NCBI GenBank assembly: GCA_029891385.1
Contig: CM057224.1
Location: forward strand, 2,108,001 to 2,172,000
DNA: 64,000 nt
Direction of reading: 5' to 3'
Source of the DNA: Erythroxylum novogranatense
Lineage: Eukaryota > Streptophyta > Magnoliopsida > Malpighiales > Erythroxylaceae
Below, one piece after another: positions 32,257-43,356 of the stretch; the first letter of the stretch is position 1, and every line of letters starts with the position of its first letter. The notes below the pieces were generated by a model. That model saw only the letters and a list, made by a program, of their open reading frames with translations, was not told the DNA's origin and did not search any database. The position numbers and the translations under genes were made by a program.

Positions 32257-34264
32257 TGATGTCGTTTTGAGTAAGTGAAGGGCGAGGTTTTCACCGACTC
32301 CATTACCGATGAAATTTTGGCGTCGCAAAATATTTCAGCATATTCTCCGACCGAATAGTTTTCGGTCGGAAAACGTGACACTCCCACCCAATTTCTCCGA
32401 CGGTAACGTTATTTCGGTCGGTATTTCCAACGGTTTATATACCGTCGGTATTTTTCTGTCGGAATTAGTCATTTTCCTTGTAGTGTTAGACGTATTCAAA
32501 ATCATGAAATTCATCATCATTATCTTGGTCACAAAATTCAAAATGAGTTGATTTCTCTGTTGGCCCATCGCGTTAAAAGTTCTATCATAGGGATCATTAA
32601 AGAGGCGAAATACTTTTCTATTATTCTTGACTGTACCCCAGATTTGAGTCATCAAGAACAAATGAGTTTGTTAGTACGATGTGTGAATATGTCAGATAAA
32701 AAAATAAAAATAGAGGAGTACTTTTTAAAGTTTTTAAAGGTAGATGACACATCTGGATTAGGATTTTTCAATGAATTATTGAATGCATTTAATTCTCTTG
32801 ATCTTAGTGTTTATAATGTAAGGGGTCAAGGATATGACAATGGTTCTAATATGAAGGGAAAACACCAAGGGGTTCAAAAGCGATTACTTGAAATAAATCC
32901 AAGAGCATTATATATACCATGTGCTTGTCATAATCTTAATCTTACTCTTAGTGATATGACACATTCTTGTGTTAAAGCTGTTTCATTTTTTGGAGTCGTG
33001 CAACGTATATATGCATTATTTTCAAATTCTTCTAAAAGGTGGAAGGTTCTGCTTAATAATGTTTTAGGTTTAACTATAAAATCGTTGTCCAACACTCGTT
33101 GGGAGAGTCGAATAAAAAGTGTTAAAGCTATTAGATTTCAAGCTCCTCAAATAAGATTGGCTTTGATGGAATTATCTATATCTTGTGATGATGCCAAGTC
33201 AAAGAGTGAAGCAGAAAGCTTGGTTAGTGTACTTGAGAGTTTGAGTTTTTACTTGGTATGGTTTTTTGGTATGATATTTTATTCGCTATTAACACGGTGA
33301 GTAAAAAGTTGCAATCTAAATCTATGTGCATTAATGCTACCACAAAGCAATTAAAAGGTGTGATGATATTTTTTGAAAAATATAGAGATGAAGGGTTTAG
33401 CTCTAGTATGAATATTGCCAAAAGTCTTGCGCTTGAAATGAATATAGAGCCTACATGTTCAACGTTGTGGTATTAGGAAAAGACAATTTGATGAAATTAA
33501 CCATAATGAAGAAATACAATCAGCTGAGGATTCTTTTAGGGTTAATTACTTTCTAATTGTTGTGGATATGACAATTACTTCGTTAAAGAATATATTTGAA
33601 CAATTAACGACATTTGATAATATTTTTTGATTTTTATTTGATTCAAAGAAGTTGAAGTCATTAGATGATAACGAATTAAGAAAATGTTGTACTAATTTTA
33701 CGACGACTTTTTCTCATAATAATATGTCTGATGTGGATTTAGATGATCTTTTTTCTGAATTAAAAGTATTGCAAATGACTTTGCCAAATGAGTTAATTTC
33801 ATCAGTTGAAATATTAGAATTTGTTCAAGCTGTAAATTGTTATCCAAATATTTCAATTGCTTATCGAATTCTATTGACTATACCTGTGACTGTAGCATCA
33901 GCTGAGAGAAGTTTTTCAAAGTTAAAATTATTAAAAACCTACTTGAGGTCATCAATGTCACAATAAAGGTTAAATGGTTTAGCTATGTTATGTATTGAGA
34001 AGGATATGTTGGAAAATATTGATCTTGATAATATTATTAATGATTTTGCATCTAGAAATGCACGGAAAAATTGTTTTTCATAAATCATGATATTCTGTGT
34101 ATTTATTAGTGTTATGATCATTTAATATTTAGTTGGTTATGTAAACTTATAAATTGAGTCATTTATGTTTCATACAAATATGTAAACTTAAGTATATTGT
34201 CAATTTATTGGGGCCCTTTTTTTTAATTTTACCCCAGGCCTATAAAACTATAGGAACGGCCCTG

Positions 34265-34272
34265 CAGCCAAT
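34265..34272. repeat. hAT right target-site duplication
   Basis: CAGCCAAT follows the right terminus ...GGCCCTG. It matches the left copy CAGCTAAT at 7 of 8 bases. Confidence 0.85.
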
Positions 34273-36720
34273 CTAATAGATTTTAACCAGCCAATCTGAT
34301 TTTTGTCTCTTAATGGATTTTAAACTGCCTGGGTCAATGAAGTAACAAAGGGCAAAAGCAAAAGTACTATTTAAAATAATATATATTTAAATTCTTTATA
34401 ATTTTCAATTTTTGGAAAAAAAAAATTCTTTTATACCTCCTATAAAAAATAATAGAAAAACACACGACATTAATATTATTTGTGGAGTAATTGAGCATTC
34501 TTGGTTTAATAATTTAATTAAATTATTAAATTTAAATCGTATTTAATTAGTTCGAGCCATATTTAAGAATTGAATTGAATTATTACATATTAATCTATGC
34601 TTAATATTAATGTCACTTATGTTTTATTAATATTTTGAAAAAATTAAGAGAATTATATTTAAAAACTAAAAATTTCAAAATTATTGTCTTTTAATGTTTT
34701 TTTTAATTTTAATTTTAATTTCATTTCAATCATCACCATAATAGAAACTTAGGCAAGTATATATTAAGTAGAAGATGACTCAGTTAGATTTTACTAATTT
34801 GAAGATATCCATTCTCGTAGAATTTCAAATTTTATCAATTTATCTTTAAATTTTATATAAATATTCAATTAAGTCTTGAACATATTGGTATTAAAAATAA
34901 TAATTTATAAATATTTAGTAATAAGAAAATGGTATATTTCTACACAACAAACTTAACAAAGGCATAATAAATTTCTTATAATAAACTAATGTATATTATA
35001 AGAGTTAAAGATTTCAGTCACCAATTCGAAAGATTCATAATCCAAATGTTTTCAAAACCAAATCGAAAGTTAGACCGATAAGATAAAAAATTAAAATTTG
35101 AAAGGTTTAATTGATATTAGACGTCATAAAACTTGTCAAAGATTGAATAAAATTAATAAATTTAAAATTTGATTAAAGAAGACTATTATTACACATTGAA
35201 AAATTTTAAGTTTAATTAAAAATAATCTATTAAATAAAAATTAATCAATTTATTTTGCTTTATAAAAGTTGATTAGTAAACAAAAATGACTAATTAATTA
35301 ATAAACTAATATGTTTTCACAACAAAAATATAAATTAAATTAAATAAAAGTTAAAACCGAACCAAAAGTTAGTTGATTAGAGTTTTCAATGTTAAATATA
35401 TCGAACCGGATCGATTTTTAAAATATTGTTTAATTCAACATGCCTAAATTTACCAAAATATTTATTTATTTATTTAGTTCATTAATGACGTATAATTCTA
35501 AAAATATCAATTTTTATAAAAAGAATTGAAAGGTTAGGTACTTTTTTTGCCCCTACCCAAAAGTTGCTGAAGTAAAAAAGAAAAATGATTGCAAAAACGG
35601 CGCCGTTTATATGGATGTGATGCCACTTGACATGGAAGTGCTACTAATGTTAATCAGTAGTGTGACTTTAACATCCATTGCTTGCTTTTGTATGACACTC
35701 AAATAATTTAAATCTTATCTAAGGAGCAAAAGAAATTGACATTCCATTTTCTAAAAAAAAACATTTAAGCCAAAGTCTTCACCATTAAATAATGATGACA
35801 TTTTTTATATGAAACTTTGATTTGAATTTCATGAATTAGGTTAAAATAAAAATACTTGAAATTTTTAATCTTAAAATTTGATCGGATTAAACTTAATTTT
35901 AAAAGTAAAATATTATTTATACTAAAATTATTATTTCAAATTGATATCGAAGTGACTACTAGAAATTGTGCAAATTAGAACAAAGTTTAACCTAACCCAA
36001 TGTAACACATTAGGGCTTCAATAAAAAAAAAAAGATTATAAGTTCAAGTTCAATTAAAAGTTTGATTAATAGTTTGCAAATTTTCAAATTTTGATTAAAC
36101 AACTCAAATTCTAACTTAACTCGAAGCAAGAAATTAAAAAGGAAAACTCAAAAATTCACCTAAAATTTGATTAGCACAAGTTAAGTCTGTTAATTTCGGA
36201 ACAAGTTAGGTTATTCAAGTTTTACCAAACATACTCATCCCTAATAATCAAAACGATAGGATTCTTGACAAATAGAAGTTGCCTAATTGGTTTTAACTCT
36301 TCACTTAAGGCTCTTATTTGTAGGAGATCTTAAGTAGCCTTAAGTTTGAGTTACCAAAAAGAAGGGGAGAAGAGAATTTCGTTGTTGATGATCCTCTAGT
36401 CCTCGGACATACTCTTTTATCAGATTAATTACAGACATCTCACATTCAACAACATTGTGAGATTTGGAACTATTAAGAATCCGAGGCTGCTGAAACTTGT
36501 TGCTAAGCAGGTTTAGTGATTAATCATTAGCTAACTAATCAGTATATGACGACTCCTTATGTACAAAAATATACAGACTACGTAAAAATATGAGAGATAT
36601 TGAAATTCCATATTTATCTCTTATAAGTCTCTTAATGTAAGGTCTTACAAGCTTAGGATTAGTCATGCAATAGTTGGAATACCATATATATATATAACAT
36701 TAGGATTCTCCTTTTATGAA
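34273..36720. other. AT-rich intergenic DNA
   Basis: No gene supported. Contains a 14-bp perfect palindrome AAACGGCGCCGTTT at 35595-35608. Otherwise low-complexity A/T-rich sequence between the hAT element and the AFP promoter. Confidence 0.55.
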
Positions 36721-36800
36721 TAAAAACCCAACGCGTGGCTAATTTCGAGAGGCCCAAACGGAGTGACACTTGGCACCTTCTGCTTGCTTAGTGGGTTATC

Positions 36801-36809
36801 GACACGCGT
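36801..36809. promoter_or_regulatory. CE3-like coupling element
   Basis: GACACGCGT is the reverse complement of ACGCGTGTC, the core of the ABA coupling element CE3. A related ACGCGTGG lies at 36731-36738. It lies 137 bp upstream of an ABRE and about 730 bp upstream of the AFP start codon. Confidence 0.5.
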
Positions 36810-36937
36810 CCTTACCTAAACCCAACTTTGTTTGGGACAAAGACCAGCACTTCCCGAAAGGACAAAACACTTGGAAACTGGAAATAAATTAAATTAAAAA
36901 ATACAAATAATTAAAAAAGGTTTGTGTCAGTCACACC

Positions 36938-36945
36938 CACGTGTC
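36938..36945. promoter_or_regulatory. G-box / ABRE
   Basis: CACGTGTC contains CACGTG and matches the ABRE consensus ACGTGKC. It is located about 600 bp upstream of the AFP-like start codon. bZIP factors of the ABI5/ABF group bind this type of site. Confidence 0.6.
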
Positions 36946-37536
36946 CATCATATGCTTTATCGATTGCCACTTGGCAGTCTGACAGGTATCTTTTCTTCTT
37001 TGAGAAGGGTATTTTGGTCATTCAGGATATTATTGACGTTATCATTTCTTTAATCTTTATTCACCAACTCAGCACGCTCTCTGTCCCTGTCCGTCTGGTC
37101 TCTGAGTCAGTGCGACTCTGTTTCCCTTTCAACTCTGGTCCTAACAAATCAGTAGCTTACAGTCTTCTCTCTTGTTTAATCTTTTCTTTATCTTTTCTCG
37201 GATTAGTTTACTGGTGGTTTTTTGCAATGAGTTGTGAGAAAAGAACAAGCGAAGCAGAAGGGAATCGGTTTTGCTTTTGTTTAAACTTTGTTTAAGCAGC
37301 TGGGGTGGTGTTACAATTGGTGTTTAACTAAGGAGTCTTTGATAAGGACAAGAAAGTTGAAAGCTTTTTCCTTTTTGCTCATGGGTTTGGCTCAATCTGA
37401 TCAACTGGTGGTTCTTCTCAGTGTTCTGTTTCAAGGGCATGATGTTGATATCTAATGATTCTAATCCATTAAAGCACTTGGCTTCTTGCTCTGTTTTCTC
37501 TTTTTTGTTTTTCTTTGTTTTATATGAACTGCACGC

Positions 37537-39908
37537 ATGGGTGACGGAAACGAGAACGAAAACAGAGGAAGTAGTAGTAACAGCAGCAGAGCAATGGAGC
37601 GGCTTTCCTTGGAAATTAGCAGGTACCCCAGAGATCTATTGCAGAGATTTATGCCAAGCGATAAACAGAAACAAAGTACACTGGTGACCGAGGAAGAAGA
37701 TAAAAACGAGATTGAGCTAAACCTGGGGCTGTCATTAGGAGGAAGATTCGGTGTGGATAAGACAACAAAGAGAGGATTGACGCGATCATCTTCTATAGCT
37801 GGCTCCATACCTCTAATCAGAGAGCATGATGTATTCAGCACACCACCTGTGTCATATCCTCCCCTGATGAGAACATCTTCTTTGCCTGCAGAGACAGAAG
37901 AGGAATGGCGGAAGAGGAAGGAAATGCAGAGTTTGAGAAGGATGGAGGCTAAGAGGAGGAGAAGCGAGAAGCAAAAGAACGTGAGTTCTGGCTTAAGAGG
38001 TGAAGTCAATTTGGAGGATGAGAGGAGGGAATTGAATTTGAATAGAGGCAATTGGATGCAAACATGGGCAAGGGAGGGTGTTATTAGGACTATGAATGCC
38101 AACAGGAGTAATAGCTTGCATGGATTGTTGGTGCAGAAACAGAGTTCACAAGGTTCTCAGGAGTCTCATAAAGGGGATTCCTCGAGCTTTTCGGAGATGG
38201 AGAATGTCCAAAGTACTCTTTTTATCATCCTCTCTGCGTCTATTTGGTTGCCAGTTCGCTGTTTCTGTGTTTTTGGAGTTTCGGGATTTCTATGCTATAA
38301 TGATCATTTTGGTTCAGGATAGAATTCAATTTTTGGAGTTGTCAGCTACACTGTCATTTAACTATTTGGAACAGTAGTTTGTTTCAACTATGGAGAAAGG
38401 AACTAACTTGGGATTGTTCTCTGGTCTTTGAGGAATGGAACTTTACTGGCTGAAGTAGTAGTGTTAGGCTCTTTTGCAGGAGATTCATTTAGTCTCTCAA
38501 AAACATTGAAGAAAGTGAATGAATTCTAATTCTAATGAAGCAAGAAAATTGTTTTTGTTAAAATTTATTGGTCTTAGGAGTTAATGAGGTGAAATGATGA
38601 TAAAGAATCCTTTGATGTCATATGTTTCCCATTTAAAGCTTAGAAATTTCTTGAAATTTTCTCAGTTTCAAGAAGGAGAAGTTTCACATAGAGTTAATGC
38701 ATTGTTCTTTTTGGATTCATATCCTCTTGTATGTGCTAGAACATTAGTTAGCAGTTAAGTATTTTGTCTTCAACTTAGCTCGATATTTGTGTATCGCACA
38801 TGACATTCCGGAGCCTCTCAACTAGACCCTGCATCTCAGCGAGATTCATACTGAGACGTCGTTGTATATGACATTCCAGAAAAACTGTAATAGTATTGTT
38901 GTATCTATAGTTCTTTAGGATTTGAAGAACATTGAAGATTTGCATTGTTTGAGAGCTGAGGGTTGATTCTTAAATAGATTTTCATCAATACTGAGACATA
39001 TTTGTTGCGTAAACCGCAGCAAGAAAAGAGTGCAAAGAGACACTCTTTCAGCATGTTCAGAAGATTGAAACTTCTGTTTCGTAGATTAATGTTATCCATT
39101 ACTTAGGCCCATCAGATGGGCAATGCTTGAGGTCTAAACAAATGCTTCCTGTAGTATCTGCAATAAATAAAAGAAGTGAAAGCATTCCTTCTTCAGGTTG
39201 TTGAAGATTTTGCACATTCTTCCTTCCCAATAGGCAAAGTATCTGTAGGAAATACACGTTTTCACTAATCTATCCTAACATATAGGTACTTTGAAGCATT
39301 TTCAGTTGGTCTATACTTTAGGTTTCTATATGGCTGTGAACAATGTCATTGCAGTATACATCGAGTCACTGTGTGGTTGCGAACAATGCCATTGCGGTAT
39401 ACAATTTTTAGTTGCATTTGTGTACGGGAAGTACTTTAGGTTTCACATTCTTCCTTCTCTGATAATCTGTCGCTTGTATCCAGGATCAAGCAGTGTTGGT
39501 GAAGCAAAAAGCGCTAGCAGTAATCAATCAGCTCAAGAACAAAGTCACCATGAAGGTGTAGATTTTTCAGCACCAAAAACAAATGAAAATTTACATAGAA
39601 CCTCAAGATCAGAGTTTGAGAAACCATCCAAGAAGTTTGATCCCTGGGAAAAAAAAGAGAGGGAAGTTGGGACGAAAGCAATGGAAGACATGCCTTGTGT
39701 GTTTGCAAAAGGAGATGGTCCAAATGCGAGGACAGTAGAAGGAATCCTGTACAAGTATGGTAAGGGAGAGGAAGTGAGAATAATGTGCATATGCCATGGC
39801 AACTTTCTCTCCCCTGCAGAGTTTGTGAAGCATGCAGGCGGAGGTGATGTCGATAATCCTCTTAGACATATAAAAGTTGCAGACCCTGCTGGTGCTTCAT
39901 TTTCATAA
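37537..39908 (+). CDS. AFP: NINJA-family protein, AFP (ABI5-binding protein) type
   Basis: Predicted 366 aa from two coding exons, 37537-38212 and 39484-39908 (intron 1271 bp, phase 1). Residues 20-40 hold the conserved [17 protein letters not shown]. The EAR repression motif [14 protein letters not shown] is at 61-74, of the LxLxL type that recruits TOPLESS co-repressors. A basic, nuclear-targeting-like segment ([20 protein letters not shown]) is at about 120-145. The C-terminal NINJA/Jas-like domain spans about 295-357 ([40 protein letters not shown]). In Arabidopsis AFPs bind ABI5 and dampen ABA responses. The GGRFGVD extension after the EAR motif favours AFP over NINJA itself. The leader from about 37100 contains several ATGs, including a 22-codon uORF at 37227. 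The start is set by the MGDGNENEN...MERLSLEI context. Confidence 0.93.
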
Positions 39909-40836
39909 AATCAAAAGCAAACTTGAGGATGTGAAAATAGGAAGAGCAAATTGCCAGAGAATTTCAGGAAGATGGGTCTTAACTTTATTCTTAAGTTCTT
40001 CAAGCGAACTTAATTATAATTGACTATTCTTTTGATGCTCTAGCTGAGTTTTAAATGGATCTTTCAGGCTGTAAACTAGTACTTCACTTTCATTTCGTTC
40101 CTATGTCCGAAGTTAGCAACTAAGCTTGTAAGCAGAAGAAAAACCAGCAGCAATAACTATTCTCCTGCATCCTTATACTATACATGTAAGGGAGATGTTG
40201 GTTTTTAGTGTGGAGTTCTGGCAACTAACACTGAAGTAAGAGAACCTCTATCAGATCAAGATAAGTTTGTTATAGAATTAAGTGTCTGGATATTACGAGT
40301 TCTGGAACTTGCTTACTAGTAAAAACGAAAGATTGTGTTGATATTCTGTATTAGTATCAGTCACTTGGGCTGTTGTATATGTTTAGGATCAAGAGGGGAC
40401 TAAAATAAAGTTGGATAGACATCCATTTCCATCTCAATATAATGGTTAGTTCTATTCCCTCTTACAATGTACTTTTTCGATGTTCCTATATTCATCTTTG
40501 TTCTGGTTTTCTTGTGAGACTTGGAGAAGATGTACAAAGTAACAGGAAAGTTTCAGGCTTTCAATTCATTTGCATTTTATTCATACGATCACAATAAATA
40601 AATGTTTGATCTTGGTTGGAACATGTATCATAGTTATTGATCAACAAAATTGCAATTATTCGAGAAACAATTGTGTGATACAACTACAAATATCAACTGA
40701 CGGGGATCTGCAGATTTTAACTCCAAAGACAAATCATGTACAGGTTCTTTCTCAAACTTCATAAACACCTGAGTTTGGCTGGTGTGGTATTGATCCAAAT
40801 GTGTGGTGTCAGTAGAGATTCTGCAGGAATCAGTTC

Positions 40837-42779
40837 TCAGCAACATGGGCAACGAGGTATAGAACACCATGACCAGCAATGAAAGCGACGAAACCAATGA
40901 TAATGAGCAGGTATCCTAATCACTCTGGACTCTGATTGCTGATTTCTATTCCTTGGTCTCTTTGAGAAACTGCATAAATCAGATGAGCTATTAAGTAGCA
41001 GTGATCAAAATTGCATTGCAATATGGATGGCTAGCAAGTGTGCAAATTTTTACAAGTAGTTGCTGAGGTTGGGGAGAGAGGGAGAAAGAGAGCGAGGGAC
41101 GTACATATTGAAAGGAGGGCAACATCTTTTACAGCCATAGTTCCAGTTGCAGCACCAAGACCAACTACAATTAGAACAGAAGTTGCAAGGAGGGAAACAT
41201 CTTTTACAGCCACAGTTCCAGTTGCAGCACCAAGACCAACTACAATTAGAACAGAAGTGGCAAGGAGGGCAACATCTTTTACAGCCACAGTTCCAGTTGC
41301 AGCACCAAGACCAACTACAATTAGAACAAAAGTTGCAAGGAGGGCAACAACAGCACCCAAGCTTGCAGCTTAAACACCCAAACCTGCAGGTTGGACACCC
41401 AAACTTGCAGCTTGGACACCCAAACTTACAGCTCGGACACCTAAAGTTGCAGCTTGGACACTTACAATCACAGCTAGGACTGTTGCAATCGCAGCTTGTC
41501 TTGCAATCGCAGCTTGGACACCTAAGGTCGCAGCTTGGACAATTACAATCGCAGCTTGGACATCCAAACCTCCACTTTGGCCATGTACAACAGCACAGTG
41601 ATCGGTTACAACTAAAACAGTAGCATGATGGCGGTGAACTCTTCTTTCTTCTGCAACACATAAGAGGTTGGAAATGTTATTTGATAAATTCGTAGTGCAT
41701 GATATAGGCATGATATCACAGTAGATATACACATTCTTTAAAACTACTTACACTGGAGCCGAAGAGAGAGTTCTGTTTCCTCTTTCATCAGAAGGGTTAG
41801 AAGTGCTAGTAGGTATCCAGGACACCTCTGGAGTTTGTTTGATTGGCTCGAGCTGAGGGTTTGTAATTGATTTTATGTCATCTTTGATGGTTACATTGAT
41901 TAGTCCACCTTCTGTAATATCCTTAAGTTTGAGAGAATTAACTTTGCAACCATCTTTGCCAGTTTCGCTCGTTCGTTCATCTGTCTTGCGCTTTTCCACT
42001 GTAGGATTTGCAGATTGATTTCGGATACTTGTTACTACAATCGGAGGTGGTGGGGTAATCATAATCACCTCGCTTGAACTTTGGAGTTCTGCATTCTTGG
42101 TTGTTTTACTCCCGCTCCTAGTTAGATCATTCTTCACAGAGGCGTGGTCTCTAGTGAAACTGTTCCCAAAACGAATGCTGAATAGTGAATCATTTGAAGC
42201 AAGACTCCATTCTGTTGGCGTTGGAGGTTTTTCAAAGATATTTGAAGGAATCCTATGTGGGTCGAACACTTGTGGTTGTTCCATGACCTGGATTGGAGGG
42301 GATTGAGTTGGCGAAAAGCCATGTATTACGGACTGACGAGCCATATCAGAAGCTGGAGATCTTGTAGTCAGACCTGAAGAGCCATTCCCAACATCTTTCG
42401 GTTTTGAGGAATTTCTACTAGAGGTATCATTTCCATCATTTTTGTCAGTGGTGAAAGGTATAGAGTTGAAACCTTCAATTTTATTCATTGGAACGAGATC
42501 TTCCAATGCAGCTGATTGAGATGAACGAGAACCTAAGTGAATGATTGGAATGTTTAGAGAATCAATACTACCACCATAGTCTGATAATGAATAATTTATA
42601 CTATTGCTACTCCCATGATTTATATCCTGGTGTATCTTTAACTGATCAGATTCATTGCTTGCTTCCCGGAAATGAAGCTTCGTATATGGCAGGAAGCGAC
42701 TGAAGCTCTCATTTGAACCAATAACCTCTCGTGATGAATCTGAAAGGTTACTGCTTCCACTATCAACATCAAAGTCCAT
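40837..42779 (-). CDS. Uncharacterised protein with a disordered N-terminal region and a Cys-rich repeat C-terminus
   Basis: Predicted 568 aa from exons 42779-41752, 41650-41105 and 40969-40837. Residues 1-342 are Ser/Asn/Thr-rich and look disordered (SSNLSDSSREVIGSNESFSR; SPTQSPPIQVMEQPQVFD). Residues 343-525 contain about 57 Cys. They comprise roughly ten 7-residue CPSCxxx units (CPSCDCN, CPSCKFG, CPTCRFG), then three 25-residue units of pattern CCPPCNFCSNCSWSWCCNWN. The last exon adds a basic stretch and ends IPRCPCC. The frame was chosen because it alone crosses both introns in phase, and because all segments are Cys-rich. I do not recognise the family. Metal binding or thiol chemistry is a reasonable guess from composition but is unproven. 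No signal peptide is seen. The start is uncertain: an upstream exon with coding character does not join in frame. Confidence 0.75.
41118..41350. repeat. Three 75-bp tandem repeats within the Cys-rich exon
   Basis: The word AACATCTTTTACAGCCA recurs at 41121, 41196 and 41271 with an exact 75-bp period and few mismatches. In the Cys-rich minus frame this gives a 25-residue repeat. Another minus frame gives an open hydrophobic repeat, and plus frames are also open. Confidence 0.9.
41355..41580. repeat. 21-bp repeats encoding CPSCxxx heptads
   Basis: About ten imperfect 21-bp units built on the plus-strand word GCAGCTTGGACACC. They translate on the minus strand to seven-residue Cys-Pro-Ser-Cys repeats. 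Confidence 0.85.
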
Positions 42780-43235
42780 ACCTGAGAAGATAGATCAAAT
42801 TCAGATTTCATGATCAAAACCAATGCATTTTAGGAAAAAAATATGGAATTCCTATCAAGAACCCAGAAAAAAGGGTTTTTGATTTGCTCTCACAAACGTT
42901 CATTCATGGTCCATAAAGTTATAACATTCTGTGTAACTATATAAAGCTCATATCATTCATGGCAAATGCCGCAACATAAATTCCAGCACTGTGTTTCTAC
43001 CTTTTATATGATTTCAGGCTTTCAGAATTTCCTTGCAGCGATAATGATCGCAAAACTGGAACTTGTTTATGCCATTTCTAGTTATTCCTCATGTTTTGTT
43101 GTCGTCATTACACAACGAGCTTCAATTTTTATATCAGTTTCTTGTCAACGTTCCTTCTGATTCCCTCTTCCATTCCGGGAAAGGAAAATTGAGAAAAAAC
43201 AGGACGTACAGGTTGCTCTTAAGAAAAATAATAAT

Positions 43236-43356
43236 CAAGCACTCACTTTTTCGTCATGTTATGCTCCAATAATCTTAGCAATTTGGCTCCTGAACTTATA
43301 GCAGCAGACATCAGAACACCTGTTCCTTGATTAGTTCTTTCAGTGTGCACGTTCAC
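43236..43356 (-). other. Upstream exon of the Cys-rich gene (leader or missed coding exon)
   Basis: Bounded by acceptor ...TTACCCTCAG (exon from 43356) and donor AAAAA|GTGAGT (exon to 43236). The reading frame looks protein-like (NQGTGVLMSAAISSGAKLL, then RLLEHNMTKK). The first ATG of the predicted mRNA is here, at 43311. Joined to the next exon (acceptor CTTCTCAG|GTATGG), this frame ends KYGL-stop, overlapping the main ATG. One A fewer in the AAAAA run would put both exons in frame. A further non-coding exon upstream ends at about 43515 (CTTCAG|GTAAAT). Confidence 0.5.

Larger units (their letters stand above)
25103..32485 (-). mobile_element. CACTA (En/Spm) DNA transposon
   Basis: Starts CACTACAAGAAATCC; the other end, read on the minus strand, starts CACTACAAGGAAAATGAC. 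The flanks are TTA at 25100-25102 and TTA at 32486-32488, the 3-bp target duplication typical of CACTA. Both ends carry many CCGACGG/CCGTCGG words, the subterminal repeats expected for this superfamily. The only recognisable gene is a damaged Ptta/En/Spm-type protein on the minus strand. No TNPD-type (Transposase_21) catalytic transposase was seen in the remaining 4.5 kb, so the copy is probably non-autonomous. It is inserted in the hAT transposase reading frame. Confidence 0.9.
16355..34083 (+). pseudogene. hAT transposase (TTF-type zinc finger with hAT dimerisation domain), split by two insertions and degraded
   Basis: Coding segments: about 16355-16644, 24520-25101 and 32489-34083. The first segment encodes a basic, acidic-tailed N-terminus (QVAQLIESQKG). 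The second holds a TTF-type zinc finger ([17 protein letters not shown]). The third holds the transposase core ([46 protein letters not shown]) and the C-terminal hAT dimerisation motif (TVASAERSFSKLKLLKTYLR). The frame continues across the LTR element (Asp-Pro-Arg | Asn-Trp-Asp) and across the CACTA element (Asp-His-Val | Arg-Arg-Ile). Independent lesions are frame changes near 33260 and before 33475, an in-frame TGA at 33628-33630 and TAA at 33964-33966. The 5' end is uncertain: no good in-frame ATG sits before the conserved start, and a poly-A frameshift near 16370 is likely. The protein cannot be functional. Confidence 0.88.
15417..34264 (+). mobile_element. hAT-superfamily DNA transposon, interrupted by two nested elements
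   Basis: Left end CAGGGTCGGCCCTG; the right end, read on the minus strand, begins CAGGGCCGTTCC, giving short imperfect terminal inverted repeats of hAT type. The flanks are CAGCTAAT (15409-15416) and CAGCCAAT (34265-34272), an 8-bp target duplication with one mismatch, the length expected for hAT. The element spans 18,848 bp but about 3.6 kb once the inner LTR element and CACTA element with their duplicated target sites are removed. That is a normal size for an autonomous hAT. It carries a broken transposase gene of the TTF zinc-finger / hAT-dimerisation kind in the same orientation. The substituted TSD and multiple gene lesions indicate that it is the oldest of the three elements. Confidence 0.92.

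Noticed and set aside
41118..41350. Spaced repeats considered as a CRISPR-like array
   Set aside because: The units are contiguous with no unique spacers and lie in an exon of a plant gene.
41147..41623. Plus-strand Gln-rich open frame (158 codons) opposite the Cys-rich exon
   Set aside because: It is the antisense of the 75-bp and 21-bp repeats. The minus-strand gene has in-phase splice sites and extends beyond the repeats, while the plus frame has no exon partners.
42780..43240. A hidden coding exon to reconcile the frames of the Cys-rich gene
   Set aside because: I looked for a short GT-AG exon in this interval on the minus strand but could not support one from sequence alone.
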